The notes below the pieces were generated by a model. The model did not search any database. It was given only the letters and a program-made list of their open reading frames with translations, and was not told the origin of the DNA. Shown here piece after piece: positions 55,163 to 64,000 of a stretch of DNA of 64,000 nucleotides. A program made the position numbers and the translations under genes. How positions within the stretch are numbered: position 1 is the first letter of the stretch; each line of letters begins with the position of its first letter. Source of the stretch: Shinella sp. WSJ-2 (GTDB lineage: Bacteria > Pseudomonadota > Alphaproteobacteria > Rhizobiales > Rhizobiaceae); NCBI RefSeq assembly GCF_003432075.1, contig NZ_QWBU01000008.1, positions 124,001 through 188,000 on the forward strand, given 5' to 3'.

Positions 55163-56565
55163 ACGACGACACGCGCAGAAAAAAATCATTCCCGAAACGC
55201 CATGACGGTCCCAGGCGACCGAAGCCCGAGGCGGTCGAGACCCAGCCGGAAAAGCCGGGCTTGCGCGCCCGCCAGGCTGCGGCAAAGATCCTCGCGGCCG
55301 TGGTCGATCGCAAGACGTCTCTCGACGGCATGCTGGACCTCGAAAACGGCAACCCCGCCTATCGCCAGCTGAACGATGCCGACCGGGCGCTGGTGCGCGC
55401 CATCCTCAACACGGCGTTGCGCCATCTCCCACGTATCGAGGCCATTCTCGACACGCTCGTCGGCACGCCGCTGCCGGATGGCGCCCGCGCGTTGCACCAT
55501 GTGCTGACCGTCGCGGCTGCGCAAATCCTCTATCTAGACGTGCCGGATCATTCGGCCGTCGACCTCGCCGTCGAGCAGGCGCAGCTCGACCCGCGCAACC
55601 GTCGTTTTGCCAGCCTCACCAATGCGGTGCTGCGCCGGCTGTCGCGCGAAAAGGCCTCGCATCTCACCGCGACCCGCGCCGTTCCCGTCATTCCTGAATG
55701 GTTTTACGACCGACTCGCCAAGATCTACGGCCGCGAGCATGCCGGCCGCATCGCCGAAGCGATGCTGCAACCGTCCGCCATTGATCTAACCGTCAAGTCC
55801 GATGCCGAAGGCTGGGCCGCCAAACTCGGCGGCCGTGTGCTGCCGACCGGCTCCGTTCGGCTTCCCGCCGCCTCCGGTGCCATTCCCGCACTGGAAGGGT
55901 TCGACGACGGGCAATGGTGGGTGCAGGATGCGGCGGCGAGCCTGCCGGCAAAGCTGTTCGGCGATCTCAGGGGCAAGCGTGTCGTCGATCTCTGCGCGGC
56001 TCCCGGCGGCAAGACGGCGCAACTTTTGCTCGCCGGCGCTAACGTCGTGGCGCTCGACCAGTCCGGCAACCGTCTGAAGCGGCTCATCGGCAATCTCGAG
56101 CGTCTCGGTCTATCGGCGACGACGCAGGAGATCAACATGGCGGATTTCCGCACCGACGAGCTCTTCGACGCCGTTTTGCTCGATGCCCCCTGCTCTTCCA
56201 CCGGCACGATCCGCAAACATCCAGACGTGCTCTGGACAAAAGGTCCCGAGGATATCGAAAAGCTCGCCCGCCTGCAGGAGCGCTTGCTCCGTCATGCCCT
56301 GACGCTGGTCAAGCCAGGCGGTGAGCTCGTCTTTTCCAATTGCTCGCTCGATCCCGACGAGGGCGAGGACATGGTTTCGCGCGTTCTTGCCGACAATGCA
56401 GACTGGCGAATCATTCCGGCCGATCCCGCCGACTGGCCGGGTCTGGAGGATGCGGTTTCGCCGCGCGGCGAGTTGCGCACGACGCCGGCCATGCTGCCGG
56501 CAACCGGAGATCATGCGGGCGGATTGGATGGATTTTACGCGGTAAGGCTTCGGAAAGCCGGTTGA
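55159..56565 (+). CDS. rsmB: 16S rRNA (cytosine-5)-methyltransferase, RsmB/NOL1-NOP2-Sun family
   Basis: SAM-dependent methylation of a 16S rRNA cytosine (C967 in E. coli). The 468-residue product has an N-terminal NusB-like helical domain (about residues 30-170, [28 protein letters not shown]) and a Rossmann methyltransferase domain with [20 protein letters not shown], the motif IV Cys in [19 protein letters not shown] and the catalytic Cys in [15 protein letters not shown]. The usual second motif is TCS; here it is NCS, a common variant. The start is TTG 55159, overlapping the htpX stop. Confidence 0.92.
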   Translation: MNDDTRRKKSFPKRHDGPRRPKPEAVETQPEKPGLRARQAAAKILAAVVDRKTSLDGMLDLENGNPAYRQLNDADRALVRAILNTALRHLPRIEAILDTLVGTPLPDGARALHHVLTVAAAQILYLDVPDHSAVDLAVEQAQLDPRNRRFASLTNAVLRRLSREKASHLTATRAVPVIPEWFYDRLAKIYGREHAGRIAEAMLQPSAIDLTVKSDAEGWAAKLGGRVLPTGSVRLPAASGAIPALEGFDDGQWWVQDAAASLPAKLFGDLRGKRVVDLCAAPGGKTAQLLLAGANVVALDQSGNRLKRLIGNLERLGLSATTQEINMADFRTDELFDAVLLDAPCSSTGTIRKHPDVLWTKGPEDIEKLARLQERLLRHALTLVKPGGELVFSNCSLDPDEGEDMVSRVLADNADWRIIPADPADWPGLEDAVSPRGELRTTPAMLPATGDHAGGLDGFYAVRLRKAG

Positions 56566-56678
56566 GCGCAAAATCATCCCAAAATATTGCCGAGGTCATC
56601 AACAGTCCATCAGCAGGCGATGAATTGACGGCGCTCCTCTCCTCGGCCTACCTATAGGTCTGGAGGCATTCGTTAACC

Positions 56679-58361
56679 ATGCAGCTTTCCGACCATCAGC
56701 GGCTATCCTATCTGTATATGCGTGAGGGCTGGCGGCGCTTCTCGCGAAGGCTTGCCTTGGGCCGGATCAGCGCCATGCGTTTTTCCGGCGGCACGCCAGA
56801 CCGCCTCATCGTTGCGCCGACCGATCTGCATCCGGCCGATTCCTTTGCCGGCGAAGAAATCACTGCTGGCCGCTTCCCGCTCGCCGGCCGCAGCCTCGAA
56901 TGCGAGGGCGAATCGCCCTTCGCGCTGGAACTGCCATCGGAAGAATTCGCCGTTCGCCTGCATTGCTTCGGCTGGCTGCGCCATATGCGCCTCGTCGATC
57001 CGGAAAAGGCGGCGCTGACGACCCGCTTCATCGTCGACGACTGGCTGCAAAGCCATGGCCGCGTCATCGGTGGGCTTGCCTGGCGGCCGGATGTCACGGC
57101 GCAACGCATCATCGCCTGGCTCTCACACTCGCCCGTCGTGCTGAAGGATGCCGATTATCCCTTCTACCGCCGTTTCCTGAAGAGCCTAGCCTTTCAGGTG
57201 CGCTACCTGCGTCACGTCGCCGATACGACGCGCGACGGCGAACCGCGGCTGCGTGTGCGTATCGCACTCGCCATGGCCTCCATCGCCATGCCCTCCTCGC
57301 CCTCCAAGATGCGCAAGGCCGCCCGTCATCTCGACGAGGAACTGGACCGGCAGATCCTGCCGGACGGCGGCCATTGCTCGCGCAATCCGCGGGCCGCCCT
57401 CGATCTGTTGCTCGATCTGCTGCCGCTGCGCCAGACCTATGTCAATCTAGGCCATGATATGCCGGCGCAGCTCATTCCCTGCATCGACCGCATCTATCCG
57501 GCGCTGCGCTTCTTCCGTCATCAGGGCGGCGAACTCGCGCTATTCAACGGCGCGACCTATACGCTCGCCAATGAGCTGATGTCGGCGCTTCGTTACGACG
57601 AGACCGGCGGTGCGCCCTTCAAGGCCCTGCCCTCGATCAATTACGACCGGGTGGCGGTGAAGGACACCGTGGTGCTGATGGATACCGGCATGCCGAAATC
57701 CGTCGATCTGTCATCGACGGCGGCCGCCGGCACGCTTTCCATCGAAGTTTCCTCCGGAAAGAACCGCTTCATCGTCAATTCCGGGCGCCCGCGTTTTGCC
57801 GGCGAGGCGATGCGGCAGATGTCGCGCATGACGGCCGCCCATTCGGTGGCGACGCTGAACGACACGTCCTCCTCGCGTATTTCCAGCTCACGCTTCCTCG
57901 GGCCCATCATCATCGGCGGCGTCAGCAAGGTGAACGTCACGCGCATCGAGCGCGATTCCGGTGCCGATGGCGTGACGGCGAGCCATGACGGATATCTCAA
58001 GCGCTTCGGTCTGATCTATGAGCGCGATATCCTGGTGTCGGCGACGGGTGGCGAAATCCGCGGCCGCGAGCGTTTCTTCAAGCCGGCGGCGGCGAATGCG
58101 CCGATCGACAAGGGTACGGCCATCGTACGCTTCCACGTCCATCCGACCATCCAGCTCTATCGCGCCTCTGCCAACGAGACGCGGCTGGTGGCGGCGGATG
58201 GCGAGGCCTGGGCGCTGACCTGCCTCGATGTGCCGGTCGAGGAGGAGGAAGACGTCTTCTTCGCTGATCCTTCCGGCGTGCGCCCCTCCCGGCAGCTGAC
58301 GCTGACAATGCCGCTTGCCGAGATGCCGGAAGTTCAGTGGTCCCTCGCGCGGCAACGTTGA
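56679..58361 (+). CDS. Heparinase II/III family protein
   Basis: Protein of 560 residues that looks like the heparinase II/III fold: an N-terminal alpha-barrel part ([54 protein letters not shown]) and a C-terminal beta-sheet part ([65 protein letters not shown]-like [21 protein letters not shown]). No signal peptide is visible, which is odd for a polysaccharide lyase. It lies between rsmB and purH, an arrangement often seen in rhizobia, although no functional link is known. The substrate is unknown. Confidence 0.82.
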   Translation: MQLSDHQRLSYLYMREGWRRFSRRLALGRISAMRFSGGTPDRLIVAPTDLHPADSFAGEEITAGRFPLAGRSLECEGESPFALELPSEEFAVRLHCFGWLRHMRLVDPEKAALTTRFIVDDWLQSHGRVIGGLAWRPDVTAQRIIAWLSHSPVVLKDADYPFYRRFLKSLAFQVRYLRHVADTTRDGEPRLRVRIALAMASIAMPSSPSKMRKAARHLDEELDRQILPDGGHCSRNPRAALDLLLDLLPLRQTYVNLGHDMPAQLIPCIDRIYPALRFFRHQGGELALFNGATYTLANELMSALRYDETGGAPFKALPSINYDRVAVKDTVVLMDTGMPKSVDLSSTAAAGTLSIEVSSGKNRFIVNSGRPRFAGEAMRQMSRMTAAHSVATLNDTSSSRISSSRFLGPIIIGGVSKVNVTRIERDSGADGVTASHDGYLKRFGLIYERDILVSATGGEIRGRERFFKPAAANAPIDKGTAIVRFHVHPTIQLYRASANETRLVAADGEAWALTCLDVPVEEEEDVFFADPSGVRPSRQLTLTMPLAEMPEVQWSLARQR

Positions 58362-58458
58362 GAATTCAGCCTTTCACGGTTTTCTCCCGGTCCTGCCTGT
58401 GATAACGGGGCGCATGACCATCCGCCCCTCCTCCCGGGGCCGCAGAACGGAGCGCCCC

Positions 58459-60069
58459 ATGGCCGTTGTTTCCAAGAAAATTCCCGCCCCTGACCGCGTT
58501 GCCGTCCGCACCGCGCTTCTGTCCGTCTCCGATAAGACCGGTGTCGTCGAGCTTGCGAAGGCACTCGCCGACAAGGGCGTTCGCCTGCTCTCGACGGGCG
58601 GCACGCACAAGACGCTCCGCGATGCCGGCCTTGCCATCACCGACGTTTCGGAGGTCACGGGCTTTCCGGAAATCATGGACGGCCGCGTGAAGACGCTGCA
58701 CCCGTCCGTGCATGGCGGCCTGCTGGCGATCCGCGACGATGCCGAGCATGTCGAGGCGATGAAAGCGCACGGCATCGGTGCGATCGACCTCACCGTCATC
58801 AACCTCTATCCGTTCGAGGAAGTCCGCGCCAAGGGTGGCGATTATCCGACGACGGTCGAGAATATCGATATCGGTGGACCGGCGATGATCCGCGCCTCGG
58901 CCAAGAACCATGCCTATGTGGCCATCGTCACCGATCCCTCGGACTATCCGGCGCTGCTGGAAGAGCTGGCCGACGGTTCGACCTCCTATGCCTTCCGCCA
59001 GCGCCTTGCAGCGAAGGCCTATGCCCGCACGGCGGCCTATGATGCGGCGATCTCCAACTGGTTTGCCGAGGCGCTCGATATCGCGATGCCGCGTCACCGC
59101 GTGCTCGGCGGCGTGCTGAAGGAAGAGATGCGCTACGGAGAGAACCCGCACCAGAAGGCGGGTTTCTACGTGACCGGCGAGAATCGTCCCGGTGTGGCCA
59201 CCGCGACGCTGCTGCAGGGCAAGCAGCTCTCCTACAACAACATCAACGACACCGACGCCGCCTTCGAGCTGGTTGCCGAGTTCCTGCCGGAAAACGGCCC
59301 GGCCTGCGCGATCATCAAGCATGCCAATCCCTGCGGCGTGGCCACCGGCAAAACGCTGAAGGATGCCTATGCGCGGGCGCTGGCTTGCGATCCCGTTTCG
59401 GCCTTTGGCGGCATCATCGCGCTGAATTCGACGCTCGACGGCGAGACGGCGGAGGAAATCGTAAAACTGTTCACCGAGGTCATCATCGCGCCCGATGCCG
59501 ACGAGAAGGCGCGCGCCATCATCGCCTCCAAGCCGAACCTTCGCCTGCTGGTGACGGGCGCCCTGCCCGATCCGCGCGTGCCCGGTCTCTCCGCAAAGAC
59601 GGTTTCCGGCGGCCTGCTCGTGCAGAGCCGCGACAACGGCATGGTCGAGGATCTCGACCTCAAGGTCGTCACCAAGCGCGCACCGACGGCGCAGGAGCTT
59701 GTCGACATGAAGTTCGCCTTCAAGGTCGCCAAGCACGTCAAGTCGAATGCGATTGTCTATGCCAAGGATGGCCAAACGGCCGGTATCGGCGCCGGCCAGA
59801 TGAGCCGTGTCGACTCCGCCCGCATTGCTGGCCTGAAGGCCGAGGAAGCCGCCAAGGCCATGGGCCTGGCCGAGCCGCTGACGCGCGGCTCTGCCGTCGC
59901 CTCCGAGGCCTTCCTGCCCTTCGCTGACGGCCTGCTCTCGGCGATTGCTGCGGGTGCGACGGCCGTGATCCAGCCGGGCGGCTCGATGCGCGATGCGGAA
60001 GTCATTGCCGCGGCGGATGAAGCGGGCGTCGCCATGGTCTTCACTGGCATGCGCCACTTCCGCCACTGA
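58459..60069 (+). CDS. purH: Bifunctional AICAR formyltransferase / IMP cyclohydrolase
   Basis: Last two steps of purine synthesis: formylation of AICAR with 10-formyl-THF and ring closure to IMP. The 536-residue product has the N-terminal IMP cyclohydrolase (MGS-like) domain, [46 protein letters not shown], and the C-terminal formyltransferase domain with [35 protein letters not shown] and [13 protein letters not shown] 58459 has GGAG upstream. The 97-bp leader has a GGGGCG/CGCCCC inverted repeat, and a terminator follows the gene. Confidence 0.97.
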   Translation: MAVVSKKIPAPDRVAVRTALLSVSDKTGVVELAKALADKGVRLLSTGGTHKTLRDAGLAITDVSEVTGFPEIMDGRVKTLHPSVHGGLLAIRDDAEHVEAMKAHGIGAIDLTVINLYPFEEVRAKGGDYPTTVENIDIGGPAMIRASAKNHAYVAIVTDPSDYPALLEELADGSTSYAFRQRLAAKAYARTAAYDAAISNWFAEALDIAMPRHRVLGGVLKEEMRYGENPHQKAGFYVTGENRPGVATATLLQGKQLSYNNINDTDAAFELVAEFLPENGPACAIIKHANPCGVATGKTLKDAYARALACDPVSAFGGIIALNSTLDGETAEEIVKLFTEVIIAPDADEKARAIIASKPNLRLLVTGALPDPRVPGLSAKTVSGGLLVQSRDNGMVEDLDLKVVTKRAPTAQELVDMKFAFKVAKHVKSNAIVYAKDGQTAGIGAGQMSRVDSARIAGLKAEEAAKAMGLAEPLTRGSAVASEAFLPFADGLLSAIAAGATAVIQPGGSMRDAEVIAAADEAGVAMVFTGMRHFRH

Positions 60070-60098
60070 TCCTTAGCCGGAGTCATCCCGGAAATCGA

Positions 60099-60122
60099 AA
60101 CGCCCCGCTTGCGGGGCGTTTT
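60099..60122. terminator. Terminator between purH and the convergent MFS gene
   Basis: Arms AACGCCCC (60099-60106, extendable through GC) and GGGGCGTT (60113-60120) with a short loop, followed by TTGTG on the plus strand; GAAA precedes it, so it can serve both directions weakly. Confidence 0.78.
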
Positions 60123-60127
60123 GTGTT

Positions 60128-61513
60128 TCAGGCCTCGACTTTCGCTGCCGGATAGGGCGTGCGCAGCAGGAGCAGGAAGCCGACGACGAGGAAGACGATG
60201 AGCGCCATCATGCCCGCGCGGGCAGAGCCCGTTGCCGTTGTGATGAGGGCGACGGAGAGCGGCGCCAGAAAGGACGTGGCGCGGCCTGAGAGGGCGTAGA
60301 GGCCGAAATAGCGGCCGGCCTCGTCCGGATGGATGCTCTGGGCGAGATAGGAGCGTGCCGAGGCCTGCACGGGGCCGAAGGCGACGCCGATCAGCAGGCC
60401 GTAAAGAATATAGGCCTTTTCCGCGGCGGTGCCGAAGAGACCGCCGGAATCCTCTGCCGGAAGCGGGATCAGGCCGAACAGAGTGAAGCCGGGGCCGGTC
60501 GAGACGATACCGACCGTCGCGATGGTCAGACAGACGAGGCTCATGATGACCACGGTCTTGGATCCCAGCCGCGTATCGAGCCGGCTGGCGTAGAGGCAGC
60601 CGCCGATGGCGACGACATTGAGGATGATGCCATAGATGCCGAGTTCGAAGGTCTGCCAGGCGAACATGCCGGCAGCGAAGGTGCCGCCGAGCGCGAGGAG
60701 GCCGTTGACGCCGTCCTGGTAGATCATGCGGGCAACGAGGAAGCGCAGGATGCCGGGCTTGTTCTTCAGGTCCTTCAGCGCCTCGGACAGGTCGGCGAAG
60801 CCGGCGCGCACGGCAGCGGCGATCGGCAGGCCCTTGCTCTGGTCCGGCGTGAAGAAGAACATCGGCAGGATGAAGACAAAATACCACAGCGCCGAGATCG
60901 GCCCGGTGATGCGGGCATCCTCCCCAGCCGCCGCATCAAGGCCGAAGAGCGGCGCGATGCCGATGGCCGTCTTGCCGGTCTCCGGATTGGCGGCGAGAAG
61001 GGCCACAACCGCGATCAGCACGATCATGCCGCCGAGATAGCCGAGACCCCAGGCAATGTTGGAGATGCGGCCGGTATCCTCAGGGCGCACGAGCCGCGGC
61101 ATCATGGAATCGTTGAAGACGATGGAGAATTCGGCGGCGACGGTCGCCAGAACGATCAGCACCATGGCGTAGATGAGACCGCTGCCGGGGGCGGCATACC
61201 ACAGGGCGGCAAGCGAGAGGATCTTGATGGCCGCAAAGACGGCGATCCAGGGTTTTCGCGCACCGGAAGCGTCGGCAATCGAACCCATGATGGGGGCGAG
61301 CAGCGCAATCGCGATGCCGGAAAGCGTGAGCGTATAGCTCCAGGCAGCCTGGCCGGCGGCGTGATCCTCCGTCAGGCGCGAGACGAGATAGGGGCCGAAG
61401 ATGAAGGTGGTGATGACGGTGAAGAACGGCTGCGCCGCCCAGTCGAACAGCATCCAGCCCGCAATCCCGAGCCGGCCCGTGCGTGGCTCCCGGCTTTCCG
61501 TGACAACCGTCAT
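60128..61513 (-). CDS. MFS transporter, UMF1/Atg22-like
   Basis: Membrane transporter of 461 residues with about twelve helices. The N-terminal [24 protein letters not shown] is the hallmark of the UMF1 group, followed by [44 protein letters not shown] and [15 protein letters not shown]. Relatives in yeast (Atg22) export amino acids from the vacuole; bacterial substrates are unknown. The ribosome site GGGAGGGG and the ATG at 61513 lie in the 3' arm of a 9-bp hairpin. It sits downstream of the glutamate dehydrogenase gene on the same strand, 84 bp away. Confidence 0.84.
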   Translation of the reverse strand: MTVVTESREPRTGRLGIAGWMLFDWAAQPFFTVITTFIFGPYLVSRLTEDHAAGQAAWSYTLTLSGIAIALLAPIMGSIADASGARKPWIAVFAAIKILSLAALWYAAPGSGLIYAMVLIVLATVAAEFSIVFNDSMMPRLVRPEDTGRISNIAWGLGYLGGMIVLIAVVALLAANPETGKTAIGIAPLFGLDAAAGEDARITGPISALWYFVFILPMFFFTPDQSKGLPIAAAVRAGFADLSEALKDLKNKPGILRFLVARMIYQDGVNGLLALGGTFAAGMFAWQTFELGIYGIILNVVAIGGCLYASRLDTRLGSKTVVIMSLVCLTIATVGIVSTGPGFTLFGLIPLPAEDSGGLFGTAAEKAYILYGLLIGVAFGPVQASARSYLAQSIHPDEAGRYFGLYALSGRATSFLAPLSVALITTATGSARAGMMALIVFLVVGFLLLLRTPYPAAKVEA

Positions 61514-61542
61514 CGCCCCTCCCGCTGATATCGGGGGCGATG
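61511..61542 (-). promoter_or_regulatory. Hairpin enclosing the start codon of the UMF1-type gene
   Basis: On the minus strand CATCGCCCC pairs with GGGGCGATG over nine bases; the loop is 14 bases. The 3' arm contains the ATG itself and part of its Shine-Dalgarno site, so translation initiation could be masked. A further imperfect repeat, GCCGGCT/AGCCGGC (61560-61586), lies between it and the glutamate dehydrogenase stop. Confidence 0.5.
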
Positions 61543-61597
61543 ACCGCGCCCGTCCCCAAGCCGGCTAACGGGGTCCGTCAGCCGGCAGGGAACTGTG

Positions 61598-64000
61598 TCA
61601 TTTCGCTCTTTCCTGCGCAAGGTCGCTCAGGATGCCCGCAGCGACGGAGACCTTGGCCAGCGTCGCTTCGCCGCCGTCCGTCAGCGCCGAGAGGTTTGCC
61701 GTCACACGGGCAAGCCGCTCCTTGTCGCCCTGCTGCCAGGTGGTGAGCGGCGCCTTGTCGCCCTTGTGGCGCGTCAGCACCACGGTGGCAAGGTCGCGCC
61801 GGGCATTGGCGATATCGGTGAGGCTGCGCTGGAGGGCGAGCGCCTCGTAAAGATCGCCGGTCGGGATGCGGCTTGCCGACGAGAGCAGACGGCCGATGTT
61901 CAGCGTCGCGCTGATGCCGGCGAAGGTCTGCGCCGTCTTGGCGAGTGAATCGCCTGTCGCATTGGCGATCAGCATGACCTCGGGCACGAAGGTGAGCAGG
62001 GAGAGCGTTGCGATCTCTTCCGCAAGCTCGGCCGGAACACCCTCGTCCTCATAGGCATGCGCCTTGCGGCGGGCCTCGTCGCCGATGGCGTCGGACACCA
62101 GCGTGGAGAGCTGCGGACGCAACTGCTTCAGCGCCTGTTTCAGTTTGTGCACCGCTTGGTCCATTGGGCCGGAGACGGCGCCGGTGGTCAGTAGCAGGCT
62201 GGTGACGTTGGCATAGATGCGGCCGATCTCTTCGTAGAGCTCGTTCTGCAAGGTGCCGGCGACTTGGTTGTCCAGGGCATCGACGCCAGCATAAAGCGCG
62301 GCAAGACCATAACCGTCACGGGCGATCACCGCTGCCTTCACCGCATTCGCCGGGCCGAAGCCGGTGCCATCGGTCAGGCCGTTGATGAAGGCCGGGCCGC
62401 CGCGGTTGATCACTTCATTGGCGAGAATCGTCGCGATGATCTCGCGGCGCAGGCGATGCGAGCGGATATCGTCCGCATAGGTCTTCTGCATCTTGGCCGG
62501 GAAGTAACCGGTCAATGTCGGCTCAAAATAGGGCTCGTCCGGCAGGTTGGTGTGAACCAGCTCATCGAACAGCACCAGCTTGGCATAGGAGAGGAGCACG
62601 CCGATTTCCGGCCGCGTCAACGGCTTGCCGGCCTGGTAGCGTTCGGCAAGCGTGCGGTCGTCGGGCAGCGTCTCGACCTTGCGGTTGAGCAGGCCGCCTG
62701 CCTCGAAGCGGTCCATCAGGCGGGTCAGCGGCGCGCGGTTGGCCGTGCCCTGCTTTTCGACCAGCGAGATCGCCAGCGATTGCAGATAATTGTTGCGCAA
62801 CACGAGATGGCCGACTTCATCAGTCATCGAGGCAAGCAGCACGTTGCGCTTGGCGCGCGTCAGCCGCTCGTCGCGCATGGCCGAGGCGAGTGCGATCTTG
62901 ATGTTGACCTCGACGTCCGACGAATTCACGCCGGCCGAGTTGTCGATGGCGTCCGAGTTGCAGCGTCCGCCCTTGAGGGCGAAGGCGATACGACCGCGCT
63001 GGGTGACGCCGAGATTGGCGCCCTCGCCGATCACCTTGGCGCGGACATCGTCTGCGACGATACGGATCGGATCGTTGGCGCGGTCGCCCACCTCGGCGTC
63101 CGTCTCGTTCTGGCCGCGGATATAGGTGCCGATGCCGCCGAACCACATCAGGTCGACCGGCGCCTTGAGGATCGCCGTCATGATTTCGAACGGGGTGGCC
63201 TTGGCCTTGTCGAGGCCGATGACGGCTTGTGCCTCCGGCGTCAGCGTCACGGATTTCTCTGTGCGCGGAATGATCATCGCGCCCTTGGAGAGGACGGAGC
63301 GATCATAGTCCTGCCAGCTCGAGCGCGGCAGGTTGAACATGCGGCGGCGCTCGGCGAAGGACGTGTCGGTATCCGGCGACGGATCGATGAAGATGTCGCG
63401 GTGGTCGAAGGCCGCGACGAGCTTGATCTTGCGCGACAGCAGCATGCCGTTGCCGAAGACGTCGCCCGACATGTCGCCGACGCCGGCGACGGTAAATGGC
63501 GTCTTCTGGATGTCGATGTTCATCTCGCGGAAGTGGCGCTTGACGGTTTCCCAGGCGCCACGGGCGGTGATGCCCATCTTCTTGTGGTCGTAGCCGGCCG
63601 AGCCGCCCGATGCAAAAGCGTCGTCGAGCCAGAAGCCGGCTTCCTGCGCCAAGCCGTTCGCGGTGTCGGAGAAGGTCGCGGTGCCCTTGTCCGCGGCGAC
63701 GACGAAATAGGGATCGTCCCCGTCGAGGCGCACCGTATCGGCCGGCGGCACCACATCCTGGCCGACGATGTTGTCGGTGACGGAGAGCAGCGTGCGGATA
63801 TAGGTCTTATAGGCTTCGGTGCCGGCCTTGAAGACGGCGTCGCGGCTGCCGCCAACGGGCAGCTGCTTCGGATAGAAGCCACCCTTGGCACCGACGGGCA
63901 CGATGACCGAGTTCTTGACCTGCTGCGCCTTCACGAGGCCGAGCACTTCCGTGCGGTAGTCCTGCGCGCGGTCGGACCAACGCAGGCCGCCGCGGGCGAC
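61598..64000 (-). CDS. NAD-specific glutamate dehydrogenase, large type (partial, N-terminus beyond window end)
   Basis: Oxidative deamination of glutamate to 2-oxoglutarate, feeding the TCA cycle. About 800 C-terminal residues of a protein normally near 1600 are present and the frame stays open through the window edge. The visible part begins with ARGGLRWSDRAQDYRTEVLGLVKAQQVKNSVIVP, the substrate-site region of this family, then VGAKGGFYPKQLP, GVGDMSGDVFGNGMLLS, FIDPSPD, MWFGGIGTYIRGQNETDAEVGDRAND and VIGEGANLGVTQRGRIAFA, and ends with a long helical C-terminal domain. It can recycle glutamate formed by the aminotransferase of the lysine block, although the two are not cotranscribed. Confidence 0.94.
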   Translation of the reverse strand, partial: VARGGLRWSDRAQDYRTEVLGLVKAQQVKNSVIVPVGAKGGFYPKQLPVGGSRDAVFKAGTEAYKTYIRTLLSVTDNIVGQDVVPPADTVRLDGDDPYFVVAADKGTATFSDTANGLAQEAGFWLDDAFASGGSAGYDHKKMGITARGAWETVKRHFREMNIDIQKTPFTVAGVGDMSGDVFGNGMLLSRKIKLVAAFDHRDIFIDPSPDTDTSFAERRRMFNLPRSSWQDYDRSVLSKGAMIIPRTEKSVTLTPEAQAVIGLDKAKATPFEIMTAILKAPVDLMWFGGIGTYIRGQNETDAEVGDRANDPIRIVADDVRAKVIGEGANLGVTQRGRIAFALKGGRCNSDAIDNSAGVNSSDVEVNIKIALASAMRDERLTRAKRNVLLASMTDEVGHLVLRNNYLQSLAISLVEKQGTANRAPLTRLMDRFEAGGLLNRKVETLPDDRTLAERYQAGKPLTRPEIGVLLSYAKLVLFDELVHTNLPDEPYFEPTLTGYFPAKMQKTYADDIRSHRLRREIIATILANEVINRGGPAFINGLTDGTGFGPANAVKAAVIARDGYGLAALYAGVDALDNQVAGTLQNELYEEIGRIYANVTSLLLTTGAVSGPMDQAVHKLKQALKQLRPQLSTLVSDAIGDEARRKAHAYEDEGVPAELAEEIATLSLLTFVPEVMLIANATGDSLAKTAQTFAGISATLNIGRLLSSASRIPTGDLYEALALQRSLTDIANARRDLATVVLTRHKGDKAPLTTWQQGDKERLARVTANLSALTDGGEATLAKVSVAAGILSDLAQERAK

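Noticed and set aside
58366-60066. 566-codon open frame antisense to purH
   Set aside because: Shadow; purH has all its catalytic motifs in the other frame.

Overview
The window is one continuous stretch of an alphaproteobacterial chromosome, most likely Rhizobiaceae (Rhizobium/Ensifer/Agrobacterium/Shinella group). This is inferred from the high GC content, the cyclic beta-1,2-glucan genes ndvA/ndvB, a pyruvate carboxylase of the rhizobial 1152-residue type, the gene order pyc-expR-ndvA known from Sinorhizobium meliloti, the aerobic cobFGHIJKLM set, a DUF1013 (TrcR) protein and a large NAD-type glutamate dehydrogenase. No rRNA, tRNA, CRISPR array, prophage or plasmid genes were seen. The only mobile element is a small IS200-type insertion.

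Layout. 0-7.7 kb: mtgA (cut by the window start), an IspA-type prenyl synthase with hisC, a LysE exporter, ispG, and a DeoR/MFS pair followed by a GNAT acetyltransferase. 7.8-24 kb: pyc, an ExpR-like LuxR solo, then ndvA facing an opgC-ndvB pair; these make, modify and export periplasmic cyclic glucan, with the quorum regulator beside them. 24.3-28.7 kb: a cobalamin riboswitch, an unrecognised 71-residue gene, then metH behind its own operator-like palindrome and a hairpin holding its ribosome binding site. 28.7-30.7 kb: a YeiH-type transporter and a divergent LysR regulator. 30.8-37.8 kb: cobF-G-H-I-J and cobL-M on the minus strand, with cobK inserted in the opposite direction and overlapping both neighbours. 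A 19-codon ORF ends on the cobF start codon. 37.9-40.1 kb: AraC regulator and divergent MFS exporter, closed by a long bidirectional terminator.

40.1-50.6 kb is the most coherent functional block: a complete predicted route from L-lysine to 2-oxoglutarate. A lysine 6-dehydrogenase (with its own Lrp regulator) gives aminoadipate semialdehyde; an ALDH7 enzyme oxidises it to 2-aminoadipate; a class I aminotransferase gives 2-oxoadipate; a DUF1338/HglS dioxygenase-decarboxylase gives D-2-hydroxyglutarate; and a flavin dehydrogenase returns this to 2-oxoglutarate. A DadA-like flavin oxidase, plausibly acting on pipecolate, and a LysR regulator complete the set. The IS200-like element has landed between the two convergent halves.

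50.7-64 kb: trcR, acs, an SDHAF4-like gene, htpX-rsmB, a heparinase II/III-like gene, purH, a UMF1-type MFS transporter and the C-terminal part of an NAD-glutamate dehydrogenase that runs off the window end.

Many long ORFs lie antisense to the real genes. They are treated as high-GC shadows. Function calls rest on motifs and gene order read by eye; no database search was run.
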